DNA of 64,000 nucleotides from Oxyruncus cristatus (lineage: Eukaryota; Chordata; Aves; Passeriformes; Cotingidae). The stretch is from positions 271,873-335,872 of the forward strand of contig VXAY01003172.1 of assembly GCA_013399855.1 (NCBI GenBank), given 5' to 3'. The position numbers and the translations under genes are program-made. Below the pieces are notes generated by a model. The model saw only the letters and a program-made list of their open reading frames with translations, did no database searches and was not told where the DNA came from. Below, piece after piece: positions 25,601 to 37,245 of the stretch (position 1 is the first letter of the stretch; every line of letters starts with the position of its first letter).

Positions 25601-28417
25601 TTGGATGCCCCTCAAGTGTGTTCAGACTCCACAGTGAGCACAGGCAGCTGTCTGGAAAGGAACAGGAGCTGCCAGGAATCTCCTGTCACCTGAAACATGC
25701 CTTTCCATACCTGTAATCCATTCAGATCGGGTCCATTTGATACTTCTCAGTTAACTGTGCTAAAACTATTCATGGAACAGATTGTCTAATTGTCCTGAAA
25801 CATCAAAACATCTGTCAGGTGCCCTGCTGGGAGCTCTCCAGGGCATGCAGTAAGCAGTTTGGGAGCAGAGAGTAATGTTAGGGAGCAGCAGGTACCTCTT
25901 CCTGCCCTTGCGCTCCTAAATAGTCGAAGGATTCCTAACAGGGGACTGGTCTAATCTGGTACTAAACTTGTTAATATGCTGGTGGTTACTTAAGGGGTGG
26001 AAGTGGTAAAATTAAGAGAATTGTTTAGTGAAAATTATCTGTATTTGCATATATATATATATATCACTGTCCACAGATTTTGGCGAGGTTGTATATGGGA
26101 CTGGGATGTAGGATCTTGCAATTTGAGGTGCAGAACTTTACTGAGATCAGGGAATATGGATTGAAGCAGGGAACCTAGGGGAATGACAGCTCCTGCAACC
26201 ATCAGAGCTGTACTAGGAAAACACTTAAGAACTGGTTTTAAGTTTGTACAGCACTTCTATGGTGCTGGGTGACCTGGCAGGGTTTGAGCTGACAACATCT
26301 GCTTGTCAAGGGCTTGGGAAAAGGCGTGCATGGACCAAGATAGTGCATGGGGGTTCAATTGGAGGGACAGAATCCCCTTGCTAGAGACCAAGGACTGTAG
26401 GTTGGGGCAAGGAACCAAGGAGAGTGACAGCCCTGCCACCACCGGAGCTTCCCACATCATTGTACTGCAGTGACGTGGGGACACTTGGTTTGTCACTGAT
26501 GTAGGAAAGGGGCTGCCCGGTAGCTGTGCCTCAGTGATGTGCTGCCTCACCACATCCAGGGGCAGGGGCACATTTCCTTTGCATGTGTAAGGTACAGCTC
26601 AGGCCAACCTGGCTCTCTGTGACCCAGGGTGGTCATGGAGCTGATCTGTTCCCAACCTAGAGCGGCAAGGCTTGCTGCCCAACCTGAAGGACAAAGCCTG
26701 GCTGTTCCCCACCACCAAGACACTAAGGCAAGAGAAGGGTAACCCTGGGCTGTCTGATCAGGAATTCCCCCAAAACCTGCATGCATGCAATCCTTCAGCT
26801 CCCTGCCAGGGGCATGCCATGAGAGCTCAGCATGCCACAGCCACACAGACCTAAAAGCCCCTTGGGAGAAACCTGGCAGCTGCACCTTTTCCCACTCTGG
26901 GAATGTGGCCCTCCCAGAAGGTGAAACAGTGGTGGGGCAGTGCTGTGTAAGGAGAGAGGGTGATGGAGCCTCTCTGGTGATGCCCAGAAGCAGGGCAGTG
27001 TTAGATGTGGCAGAGCTCCTCAACACACCCGTGAAGGCTCAGACAACAGCAGAAGCCCAAATCACACCCTGCTTGGCTCGTCCCAGGTTGATTCCAGAGG
27101 CCATTATAGATCCATCTGCACAACCTCAGAGTAGGGACAGATTATGGCAGGTGGGTCACCAAGCCAAGAACCCCCGAGCACTGAACACCCTGCCCAGGCC
27201 CCTTCCGGGGTTGTCCCAGCAGAGCCTCAACCTCGGTGCCCAGGTCTGACACCTGTCACTGTGAGCCATGGGGAAAAACTGCAGATCTTTGAGACTGAGG
27301 AGGCTGCTCTCAAGGGCTGGGATGCATTAAGGGGTGCAGAGGAAAAGCAGTTTGGGATTGCACAGGACTTTGTGGGAGACACCAAAGGTAGGATAAGAAA
27401 GAGCACTTGGTGATTTGGCAAAGACCAAGAGTGCAAAGTACAGGGGTAAGGGGATAAAAGGGGTCAGTTGTGTATGGTTAGGTGGCTGGTCAGTGTTTGG
27501 CCATGCCCTGCCCATTGTAGCCTGTCCTGGCTAGACAGCAGCTGGAGTGGGACTGTGGCCTCAGGGGCTTGTATATCCCTGGCAGACTGAGGGCCTAAAG
27601 ACACCTGCAGGATCCACCTTTTACATGTATTTTCATCAGCGGACTTCCATCCTGTCAAGCAAGTGACAGGAGCAGGATGAGGCTGTGGTTGTGGCCAAGT
27701 TCATGTGAGCGCTCCTCAGATCCGTGTGGCCAGCCATGTGTGTATCCATACGTGTAGTGGATATGTGTGCACTGTGCCTGCTGGGCACGTGTCTCCAGCC
27801 TCGCTACCGCTTGGAAGTGAAGTCATGGAGTAGCCACTCAGGCTGTTGTGTCCAGGTGATGTCTTCTCCTCCAGCGCATAGCACCCAGGTTTGTCAGGTA
27901 CTTCAGATGTGTTCCTGCCATCAGCATCTAACATACTTATGGCTTTTTTCCATTTTTGTAGGAAAAACCATCACCCTGATCCAGACACTGAAACTTGTCA
28001 ACTGATGGGACAAAGAACTGAGACACTTGGCTGTTCTAGGACGCCAAAACATAGGGTTTAGACAAAGAACATTTTCCCCCTGTGGAGGCTTACACCTGCC
28101 AAACCCTGTAGCATTCTTGGGAGGCTTTTCTATCCCTCTTCTCTGTTTCCAGATTTTCACACATCATGGTGTTTCTTTTGACTTCTCTTGCAAGCTAGCT
28201 CTGGCTCTGCCTTCCGCTTCCCCTATGCTTTGGTTTGGGTCCCCAGTGTGAGCTGCTGGCTGTGGGCTGGTTCTGCATCTCTGCCTCCAGCTGCTGCTTG
28301 GAGGCTCCTCTTGAATGTTGTGACTGACCTGCTTTTTCTTTCTCTTTCACTGTATCTCTTTATCTCTCTCCAATCTGTCTTTTGCATTCTCCATTCTTCC
28401 CACCTCCATCACTGCAG
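22689..28417. other. Non-coding stretch immediately upstream of the first DLGAP4 exon seen
   Basis: No coding exon recognised. It contains a short (TA)n run near 26,050 and a short perfect hairpin at 25,562-25,583. The last ~100 bases before 28,418 are pyrimidine-rich, as expected for a 3' splice site. Confidence 0.5.
25562..25583. repeat. Perfect 9-bp inverted repeat with GAAA loop
   Basis: Arms CCTCAACTG and CAGTTGAGG flank the four bases GAAA. If transcribed on the plus strand, the loop would be a GNRA tetraloop. It lies in probable intron and no function is known. Confidence 0.7.
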
Positions 28418-28779
28418 GTTCATCATGCCTAGTGGCATATAAAAAGACTCCACCTCCTGTCCCACCGCGGACCACATCAAAGCCGTTCATCTCTGTCACT
28501 GTGCAGAGCAGCACTGAATCGGCCCAGGACACCTACCTGGACAGCCAGGACCACAAGAGTGAGGTGACCAGCCAGTCGGGGCTCAGTAATTCCTCGGACA
28601 GCTTGGACAGCACCAGGACACCCAGTGTGACGAGGGGGAGCGTCGTGACTCCAGCCAGAGACACTCCAGAGTTACCTCAGAAAAATGCAACTTTGAAAAG
28701 TGACAAAGGGACTCTGACTAGCGAAGAGCCTAAAGTGGAGAATATCCCCAAAAGAAAGCTGTCATCTATAGGAATACAA
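28418..28779 (+). CDS. DLGAP4: DLGAP4 coding exon A
   Basis: 362 bp, entered in split-codon phase (two bases, GT, complete the first codon) after the acceptor 'catcactgcag'. It ends in phase 0 before donor GTATGG. It encodes 120 full residues: the proline-rich VAYKKTPPPVPPR segment, a serine-rich linker, and the first half (GIQ) of an LC8-binding motif that the next exon completes with VD. Confidence 0.95.
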
Positions 28780-31700
28780 GTATGGAATAGTTTGTTCTCC
28801 TTTGTCCCAAGGAATGTCCTTACCCCATCCATTTAGCGTGTGCCTTTTCTGTGACCAAGTGTGCATCTGAGCTCACTTAGAATAGCAAGAGACACTCACT
28901 GCCTTGTCAGACTAACTGCTGTGTTCCCAGGATGAGGGACAGTTGCACCTTCCCATAACAGCCCAGAAAGGACCAGAAGTTCTTTTAGCACAAATTTAGT
29001 GTTTCCTAGAGCAGTGGGACCATGTTAACTGAGTGAGTACCTCTGAAGATGCCTTTTGCTGCTGGTCTGCCTGTACTCTGCTCCCTCCCATTACCCTGCT
29101 CCTTGTCTGCCATGGCTCTAGGGACAGTTTTGTCCTGAGAGATGGGTCCTTCTGCTTGACATCCATGTGGGATGGGCTGCTGCAGTGCCAAATGGTCCCA
29201 GGGCTGTAGGCAGGAGGGACCAATTCCTTGCTGTCCACTGTTCCCAGCAGGTTGCTGCTTCCGTTCCTGGAAGCATTTAACTCCGTGGAAATGAGCTGTT
29301 GATGATATGGTCAAGTGAGAACCCATGTAAATCCATGCTTTAGTCAGCAAAACTGCATCCTCTGGAGCTGTACCCTCCTCTGGGGACAGGTTTCTTAGTT
29401 ACAGGTGGCTGTCAGCTCTTGTTCTGTCCCAGGTGCCAGTTCAGGGCTGTTTTCTGCAGATAGGAACTTGGGCAGCTTTAAATGTAGGACCTGAGCTTTG
29501 AGCCACCGTATGTGTGCTGAACAAGTTCTCCATCAGCTTTATGGCAAGGCTACCAGGCCAGTCAGGTACAGATGACAGTGAGGCTTCTCTGCAGGATTGG
29601 TGGGGCAGAACACCTGCTGAAAGGGCAGCAAGGTGAGAGAACATCCATTGAGAGGTTGAGTGCCATCTTCTCTTCTCTGAGTTCCCAAGCCACCTAGATT
29701 TCTTTCCTAAAACCTTCTAACCCTCTTATCCGGAGCTGTGGAGGGTGTCAATCCCTGGGACAGAGGAAACAGGGCTTTGCTGTCAGTCTCAATCAGCTCT
29801 CTGTCCCCACTTGAATCCCTTTGCCATTGCCCATGTGGGATGGCACACACACGGCCGTGCCCCGGCCATGCAGACACAGGTGGGTGGGCTCTTAGAGCAG
29901 GTACCTGGCAGCAGCCCGGCAGGACGCAGCCCTCATCCTCAGGTGGGAGCAGAGCTGAGCAGTAGCCTCATGCCTCTCCTTAGACAACCCTCCCGTTGGC
30001 GTGTGGTGTCAGCATTGCTCTGTGTGTGTGCAGCACCCCTGGTCTACTAATGTGAATTCCAGCAGCAAGTTCTTGTGTCTGTTTTTGTCTGTATCTTTTT
30101 TGTTTAATAAGGTTGACTGCCTTCAGCCAGTGGCAAAAGAGGAGCCTCCTCCACCAGCCACCAAATTCCAGTCCATCGGGGTACAGGTAGAGGACGAGTG
30201 GCGGTAAGTGAGACGCAACCTTGTGTAGTTTTCTTTCTCTTAAATTGTGCTTCCCCCACTTCCACTTAGACCCTCTTCCCTGCTTTGTGCCAGTGAGTGG
30301 TTTTGAATGGGGCCTACGGAGAACTCTTCCTCCACAGCACATATCTGCTGCAAAAAGCACTTGTTCTGTAACAGCCAAATCAATAGGAGCTTGAAATTAA
30401 ATAAAAAATAAAAAACTACAAGCTGTAATTATAGATGTGCGTCAGCCCTCTCGTCTGAACGGCTGATTACAGTAAGCAGGCAACCTTATAATTCTGTCTG
30501 TCTGAGCGTGTGGTGTGTCTGTGTGTGAGGAGGGGCAGGGTAAGGCTCCACTGCAGGCATAAACCAAATGGATTTCACTGTCAGTGCTGGAGGCTGGCCA
30601 GGTCGAGTCCTGCTGTTGAATGTTTGCTTTTGATCTCTCTAGAAACAGCCACTCTCGCAGCATGTCCTCCAAACAGGACACAGACTCTGACACACAGGAG
30701 CCCAGTAACTCCAACTGTCAATCTGAGAGAAGCCTCGCTGAGTGCCCCCAGCACAACAACTCCATTGGTGTTGATGCCACCACCAGGCAACCAGCCAAGC
30801 CCTCACAGATTAAGAGAAACCTCTCCTATGGAGAAAACAACGACCCAGCCCTGGAGCCTTCTTCCCTTCCTCCTCCTGACCCCTGGCTCGAGAGCTCCAC
30901 GTCACCATCAGAGCCCGCACAGCCCGGGGCCTGCCGGCGGGACGGGTTCTGGTTCCTGAAGCTGCTGCAAGCAGAGACAGAGCGCTTGGAAGGCTGGTGC
31001 CGTCAGATGGACCAGGAGACCAAAGAGAACAATCTCTCTGAGGAAGGTAGGTGTTGGCAGCCTCTGAGCTGTAGTGGCCTGGCAGCACCTGTAACTGACT
31101 GTTGGGTCAGCTTTCTGTAGTTAAATCGTGGCTGCCGCATCCCTGGAAGTGAGCAAGGCCAGGTTGGATGGGTGTTGTTGGAGCAACCTGACCTAGTGGA
31201 AGGTGTCTTTGACCATGGCAGGGAGTTGGAATGAGATGGCCTTCCAACCCAAACTGTTCCTTGATTCTGTGAAATTACTGGTAGCCCACAGAGGCAGAGC
31301 ATGGAAGTGAGGATGGGGTAAGGAACACTTTTCCTTGGAAAGGATAAGGTAACTTCCTCTAGCAAATGGAATAAGAAATAAGGCTGTGATGCAGCATGTA
31401 AGACATGCACAGGATGATGTGGCTTCTGACTACTCAAAACTGCTAAAAGCTTAAACAGATTTAATCTTGAAAAAAGTTAAATGGAAAAAGCTTTCAGGGA
31501 GACTGGGGGATCTCTCCTTGCCTCACCCACTACATTCAAACAGGGAAAAGCTTAGCTAGCAGTGGGACAAAATGGACACAATTTTGAGTTTGTTTGATAT
31601 GTTCAGTTGATGAACTTGTCTTCATAGGAAAGTGGAGGTTTCTTCATATGGGAAAGCCTCACTGAATTTGTGCTGAATACACCAAAAGCATATGCATAGG

Positions 31701-34700
31701 GAACACAAGACCACTTGATATTATTGGGTTCAGTCCCAGTTGGGCTTGTTTCATTATTTTCAGTTGAGCTGACAAAACGTGGGCTTTTTGCGGTAAGAGT
31801 CATGGCTGTGGTGCGTATGGAATGACAGGAGTGGGTTACAGGGTTGCAGAGGGCAGGATCTTTGTATGGAGTCTATTTTTTATGTTTTTAATACCTGAGA
31901 AAGGTGAAACAAAGGTGAGGCTCAGTTTTAGCTCACTGTCACTGCTGGGGCTCGGGGAGCTAATGCCTAATCCGATTGCCCTGTAGTGCTGCCCTGGCTG
32001 CCGAGGGGACAGGCCTTGCCAGGGATCTCCCTGCCTCAGGGTGACCTGGCTTGACCTGTGGCAGGAGTGCTCTGGCAGCAAAAGACACCAAGACCCGTGT
32101 GGCCTGTGACCTCTAAGAGCAATCTGCTGATAGATCCTGTAACAAAACCCTTGGTGGGTGTGAGTGAGCCCAGCACATGCTTGTCCCACTAAGATTTCCA
32201 AACACTCAGAGCTGGCTCAGGTGCAGCAGCAGAGCAGGGGGGGAGTGGGGCTCAGTTGGTCCCCGTTAGTGATGTTGCTGCAGGCCCTGGGGTGGGGGAG
32301 GCTCTGAACCTGCCTTTGGAAGGGAAGAACCCAAACACTGTATTTGCACTAATGAGCAGAGGAGTGTTGCCATGCCCAAAGGCTGCTTGGAAAACCTGTG
32401 AAGCGGAGCATGAAGTCCTGGGTATTAGAAACCCTGTCCTCAGTGTGTTAATCCCTGCTGGTACACAGAGGTTGGAAACAGGCCTCCTGCTCTTTGCCAC
32501 CTTCGCCTCGTGCAAGGGTGGAAGAGCAGGATGTGATCCGTGAGGAGATGCCAACAGAACTGCTCACTGAGGTGGTGCTGGTGGCTCCTGAGGGGCTGAG
32601 GGCAGTTTAAAGAACTTTCTGCTATCATCAGGTGTTGCAATGTCTCAGCCTGGTCTGCCTTTGGCCTGCCAGAAGGAGCATTAATAGATAGTAAAGACAA
32701 ATGTAGTTTCAAAACATTATCTTTCCCTGAGAGCAGTTAGTTCGTGAGGATCTCTGAAACTGCTTTTTTAATAACTTGAGTATTTCTTCGCTTCAGAAAC
32801 ACTGGAGTTTATTGCTGCAATTAATACTCTGTTCAACTGAGGTCTTTTTATTTTTTCCTCATCCACAGTCTTAGGAAAAGTCCTGAGTGCAGTGGGCAGT
32901 GCACAATTACTAATGTCACAGAAGTTCCAGCAATTCCACGGCCTCTGTGAACAAAACTTGGTGAGTCTGGATCTGTCTTTTCTGTTTTGAGTGCTTCGAC
33001 AGCACTACAGGAACACGGTGAGGTGTTAACAGGCTGCTGTCACTGAAAACAAGGCCAGTGCAGCTGTAGCCTCAGGTCAGTGCCACGGTGGGTGAGGGCT
33101 GGGTTAACCTGCTGCTTCTCAAGGGCTTTTTGGGGTGAACCGCTGCGGTTTGGCTAAAGAGGAGGGACTGTTTGGAAAGCCTGCTCTTGACCAAACATGC
33201 TTCCTTTGTGTGTGGATGATGTGGTTGGTAAAACTGTCCCTACAGGACTGTCACATTGGTCACACAGCACTAGGAATCGATTTCTGCAAAAGGAATGTAG
33301 GGGTTTGCCCTTGTTCAGAGCTGAACAGGGCTAATGCGGATTGATGGAATCTGTGGGTTTGTTTTCCCCTCAAGCTTTATGGATTTTGCCGACTTTCTCA
33401 GAGGTGAATTCCCCTTTACATGTAAAATAATCCCAGAGAAATGTGAGAAGGAGGGGGTAGGTGCTGAGCATTTGCCTGCTGATCTCTGGCTGATCACAGC
33501 TGAGCAGCAGCACCACAAGCTGCCAGGCTGTCAGCAGAGCTTTGTGCTGAGTTGCTCCAATGTGATCCCAGGCTTTCCAGGGTCAATGATATCAGTTCAG
33601 CTGTCTGGGAACTGGGAAAATCCTGTTCCTGGAAGACACTTCAGGTACTTAAAATTTTTTACCCTAGCCTGAGAAGTACTGGTGCTTTCACATTGTTTTG
33701 GGGGGGAATGGAGCAAAGTAATTTTGCTCATGAAAGCTCTGTTTGGCTCCTTGGAGTGCTGTACATCTGCATGTGAATTCTCCAGGTATCAGAGCTGTGT
33801 TTGTATCGTGGTGTGTCCATTTCCATTATTTTCCACCCTGAAATCAGGATCTCTGTGTAAGAAACCAGTGGTCTGGCTTTGATTCCCCTGCTGGGGACCT
33901 TCAGGTGGGGGTTCCTGCTGTGGGACTAGTGCCAGCAGAGAGGGTCTGTCTCAGGGCTGTTCTTCAGGCTGCTGTAGGAGAAGTGCAGTTGGTATCTCTG
34001 CTTCCTGAGCTTGGCAGAAATGGTTTGGGCTGTAAATGATGACTTTGGGTGTCTGCATGCTCAGGGCTGCTGTCTCCTGTGGGTTCTTTATGGTTTTGGT
34101 TGCAGGCAGGCATAAAAGGGTAAAAGGTAAAATATGGTTGCAGGCTGCTCTGCTTGCAGGAAGGTATGTTCGTTCTTAAAGGAGATTTTTTAATGCTTTC
34201 CCTTCTAGAACCCTAATGCCAATCCCAGACCCACAGCCCAGGACTTGGCTGGATTTTGGGATCTTCTTCAGTTGTCCATTGAAGACATCAGCATGAAGTT
34301 TGATGAGCTGTACCACCTGAAAGCGAATAGCTGGCAATTGGCAGAGACACCAGAGAGAAGGGTGAGTGTGGGGCACTGGAGAGCAGCCAGAGCACCTTGC
34401 AGACAATTTTGGGTATCTATTTCTGTCTGCAGACAGATGCTCTCAAGGGCTCTTTGGCACTTGTATGGTCTCACAGCCTTGCAAGGTACTGAAGCCATTC
34501 CTCTTGAGTAATAGTGGGAACAGTTTTGTACAAGGGGAAAAGGTGTTGGGATGGAGAGAGCCTAGAGTGGTGAGCAGTACTGCTGAGGCCTCTAGTGTTC
34601 CCAGCAGTGGGTTTAACTATTCCTAGTGCCTGAGTAGTGTAGAAAACAACTGGAACCTTTTAAAAATGTAGAAGAGGTGGTGTCCCTGACTCTGCAGGTA

Positions 34701-35653
34701 AGGGTAGGAAGGACTGTGGCTCAGGGCAGGGCAGCTTATTAAAATTTTGCAGTTCCAGATCAAGTCATGTTTTCATGCTGCCTGTGCTGTGTTCTGACTT
34801 CCAGCTCGGCCAGACACAACCTCTGAACTCCAGGCCACCTCAGAAGGCCCCTGTACCATGGGAGCTGCATGGAGCTGTGTCAGGGGAGGTTTAGGTTGGA
34901 TAATGAAAAGGTTCATTATCATGAAAAGGTTCTTCCCCCAGGGAATGGTCACAGCCCCAAGGCTGCCAGAGCTCCAGGAGCATTTGGACAGCACTTTCGG
35001 GGACAAGGTGGGATTGTTGAGGTGTCCTGTGCAGGGCCAGGAGTTGGACTGGATGATCCTGGCTGTGGATCATCAACCTCTGCGTTGTGGACTCCCATCC
35101 CTAGAAGTGTTCCAGACCAGGTTGGACAGGGCTTGGAGGAACATGGTCTAGTGGAAGGTATCCCTGCCCACAAACCACTCTGTGATTCCATGAGTCTTGT
35201 AAGTCCTTTCTAACTCAAGACATTCTATGACTGTGAAATGCAAAATGGCACATCTCTAGAAACTGGGGCAGCTGGTTTTGAGGTGTGTTTTGCTCAAGAG
35301 CTGCTTCTGCTTCTCTGCCCTGACACTGATTCTCACTGCTCAGTCCCTCACACCTAAGGTCCCCACCAGGTCAGAGCAGGCGTCTGTCTGTGCATGCTTA
35401 TTTTAGATTTGGGGTTTTCCTTACTGTCTCCCTAAAGGAAGAGAAGAAACCACCCCCTCCAGTGCCAAAGAAGCCGGCCAAGTCCAAATCGCAGCTGAAC
35501 CGGGACAAAGGCTCTGACTCGGACAAGCAGCGGCAGGAGGCGCGGAAGCGGCTGATGGCAGCCAAGCGTGCGGCGTCGGTGCGGCAGAACTCGGCCACCG
35601 AGAGCGCCGACAGCATCGAGATCTACGTCCCCGAGGCACAGACCCGCCTCTGA
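28418..35653 (+). CDS. DLGAP4: DLGAP4 (SAPAP4/GKAP4), C-terminal 438 residues in six exons
   Basis: Disks-large-associated protein 4, a postsynaptic-density scaffold that in this family links PSD-95/DLG proteins to SHANK. Coding exons are 28418-28779, 30112-30203, 30643-31046, 32869-32960, 34209-34361 and 35438-35653. Joined, they give one uninterrupted frame (1,319 nt, stop TGA at 35651) and every junction is GT-AG. Visible features, numbered from the first complete codon: proline-rich PPPVPPR (11-17); two dynein light chain (LC8) type motifs, GIQVD (118-122) and GVQVE (143-147); the conserved helical GKAP C-terminal domain around 250-350 (FWFLKLLQAETERLEGW start); basic PPPPVPKKP (372-380); and the terminal PDZ ligand QTRL (435-438) for SHANK-type PDZ domains. 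The 5' end is missing: the first exon here begins inside a codon (-GT). Its leading SSCLVAYKK matches, from memory, the short human isoform, whose start exon must lie left of the window. DLGAP1-3 paralogues are less likely given the match to DLGAP4. Confidence 0.95.
30112..30203 (+). CDS. DLGAP4: DLGAP4 coding exon B
   Basis: 92 bp between acceptor 'tttaataag' and donor CG|GTAAGTG. It starts VDCLQPV, completing the first GIQVD motif, and contains the second LC8-type motif SIGVQVED. It ends two bases into an arginine codon. A 90-codon-base exon carrying both motif parts could in principle remove dynein light chain binding if skipped, but skipping would shift the frame. Confidence 0.95.
30643..31046 (+). 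CDS. DLGAP4: DLGAP4 coding exon C
   Basis: 404 bp after acceptor 'gatctctctag', ending GAAG|GTAGGT. It encodes 134 full residues: a polar serine-rich stretch, IKRNLSYGENND, a proline-rich LPPPDPWLE segment, and the start of the GKAP helical domain (FWFLKLLQAETERLEGW). A CR1 fragment begins 64 bp downstream of the donor. Confidence 0.95.
31047..32868 (+). other. DLGAP4 intron between exons C and D
   Basis: 1.8 kb intron from GTAGGT to 'catccacag'. It contains the CR1 fragment at 31,110-31,274; nothing else was recognised. Confidence 0.85.
31110..31274 (+). mobile_element. CR1 LINE 3' end fragment
   Basis: Contains 'cgtggctgccgcatccctgg', 'aaggccaggttggatggg', 'ctagtggaaggtgtc' and the terminal 'ccttgattctgtga'. 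It lies in the sense direction within a DLGAP4 intron. Confidence 0.9.
32869..32960 (+). CDS. DLGAP4: DLGAP4 coding exon D
   Basis: 92 bp after acceptor 'catccacag', ending TTG|GTGAGT. It encodes (V)LGKVLSAVGSAQLLMSQ and on to GLCEQNL, part of the conserved GKAP helical domain. Residues match the DLGAP4 family closely as I recall it. Confidence 0.95.
32961..34208 (+). other. DLGAP4 intron between exons D and E
   Basis: 1.25 kb intron from GTGAGT to 'cccttctag'. No transposon or RNA gene recognised. Confidence 0.85.
34209..34361 (+). CDS. DLGAP4: DLGAP4 coding exon E
   Basis: 153 bp in phase 0 on both sides (51 codons), from acceptor 'cccttctag' to donor AGG|GTGAGT. It encodes NPNANPRPTAQDLAGFWDLL through ELYHLKANSWQLAETPERR, the end of the GKAP domain. 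Confidence 0.95.
34855..35240 (+). mobile_element. Two adjacent CR1-like fragments in DLGAP4 intron
   Basis: The first part (to about 35,080) has 'gagctgtgtcaggggagg', 'aggttcttcccccaggg', 'cacagccccaaggctgccag' and a variant 3' section. A second CR1 tail follows directly, with 'gtggactcccatccctagaa', 'aggttggacagggcttgg' and 'ttctatgactgtga'. The first copy contains a local duplication of 'atgaaaaggttc' at about 34,904-34,932. Confidence 0.8.
35438..35653 (+). CDS. DLGAP4: DLGAP4 terminal coding exon F
   Basis: 216 bp after acceptor 'gtctccctaaag': 71 codons plus the TGA stop. It encodes a basic proline-rich PPPPVPKKPAK segment, a charged arginine/lysine-rich helix (RQEARKRLMAAKRAASVRQ) and the C-terminus IYVPEAQTRL, whose last four residues are the class I PDZ ligand of the DLGAP family. 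Confidence 0.97.
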   Translation, partial: EEKKPPPPVPKKPAKSKSQLNRDKGSDSDKQRQEARKRLMAAKRAASVRQNSATESADSIEIYVPEAQTRL

Positions 35654-35843
35654 GCGACGGGCAGAGCACGGCACCGGGTGGGTTTTATAAGTCATTAAAA
35701 AGGAAAAAAAAGGTTCTCTTGAAACTAGTGTGGTTTATTCAGTCTAGAGACAATGAGCCATCCTTGAAAAGGGCTCCTGAGTTGGCTTTTTTCTCTCAGC
35801 TTTAAATAATGAAGATTTTAACAAAAAAAAAAAAAAAAAAACA

Positions 35844-35925
35844 NNNNNNNNNNNNNNNNNNNNNNNNNNNNNNNNNNNNNNNNNNNNNNNNNNNNNNNNN
35901 NNNNNNNNNNNNNNNNNNNNNNNNN
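35844..35925. other. Assembly gap (82 N)
   Basis: Run of N between a poly-A tract on the left and an A-rich AAACAAAC tract on the right. It is probably a collapsed or unread homopolymer/simple repeat in the DLGAP4 3'UTR. Confidence 0.99.
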
Positions 35926-36752
35926 AAAAAAACAAACAAACAAAAAAAAAAGCCCCTTGTTTTCTCCCTGGCTGTGGTGTCGCTGAACGGACTGGACAGA
36001 CTCCTGGGAACTCCAGCCCCTCGACTTGGAACTTCAGTCTTTTTACTTGTTCTATCTCATGAAAATTATTAGCTTGTTTACAAGAAGAGGACAAGAAAAC
36101 ATGAAGCCTTGAGCACTTGCCATGCTGTATTCTTCCTCCTCCTTAGATCTGTTTTGCCCTTCTCATCCTTTGTTTTTCCTTCCCCCTGCTCCCTTTCTCC
36201 CACCCTTTGCATGGCTTTAGTTCCCGTGTTCCAAACCCCCCTCCCTGCAGAGAACACCCGTTGGTGTGTACTCCTGCTGCACTGTGCCAGCCAGCAGCCT
36301 TCCTCGGGGTTTGTGTTCCTTGGGATGGGATATTGGGGTGGGCAAGGATTGGGGGTGGGGGGTTGTATCCTCTGTTTATGGGAGGGAGAAGATGCTGGGG
36401 CCTGTAGAATGGACAGAGGGGTTCAAATGCAGGCCAGAAGCAAAAGTGCAATAACCTGGCGAAGCGGAAAGGGACAGTGAGCAACTGATCCTGAGAGCTC
36501 GACACTCCTCCAAGGCATAGGAGCGGAGCTGAAGGACCACAGAGCACAAACCACATCACTTTGATTTTTTTCTCCTTGTCCCTTTCCCAAGTTACTTTCC
36601 TTGAATTGCTTGTTGAGAAAGAAGCTGCTGCACTGGGGGACCTGTTTGAGTGGGCTGGGGCCGGGGGAGGGCAGGGGAGCGTCCTGGTGCTGGGGTGGGT
36701 GGTCTGTGTGTGTACAGAGAGGGGGACAGGGGCGGCCACCAGCCTGTACGAT

Positions 36753-36774
36753 GTGTATATATGCACATATACAC
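36753..36774 (+). promoter_or_regulatory. 3'UTR hairpin containing a Pumilio-type element
   Basis: Perfect 8-bp arms GTGTATAT and ATATACAC flank the six bases ATGCAC. The left arm plus the next base contains TGTATATA (36,754-36,761), the core UGUANAUA recognised by PUF/Pumilio proteins. Regulatory use is inference. Confidence 0.45.
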
Positions 36775-37245
36775 TTAGTAGTACCTGTATAGTAATTCCT
36801 ACACACGTATACCTGCCCATGCACACCGTGCAGGTGGGACACACCTGGGTGAGGGTGGGCAGATGTATAGCATATATTTTTACATGTACTATATCTAGAT
36901 GTGTGTAAAAGTGTGTGTAAAAATATATACCCTGTGTGTAAGCAGATGACTATTTTTTCCTTATCTCCCTGCTCTCTGGGTAGAGGAAGGATTGCTAAAT
37001 ATTTTTTAGCCCGTTTTTCCCTTTGTAGGTCTCCTTTTCTGGCTTCTCAGAGCCAGAGCTACCACTACGTGATTCTTTGCCACCCCCTCACACTAAAGGT
37101 TTTCGTCCCATCCTGAGGGATCTTGCTGGGGATTTTTTTTTCTTCACACGTTTGAACAAGTTGGGAGATTGTATGCTACTGTCGGGGGGGTGGAGGTGGA
37201 ATCCCAGAGGTTTCAGTGAGAGTGTTGGTGATCCAGAAGGCAAAA

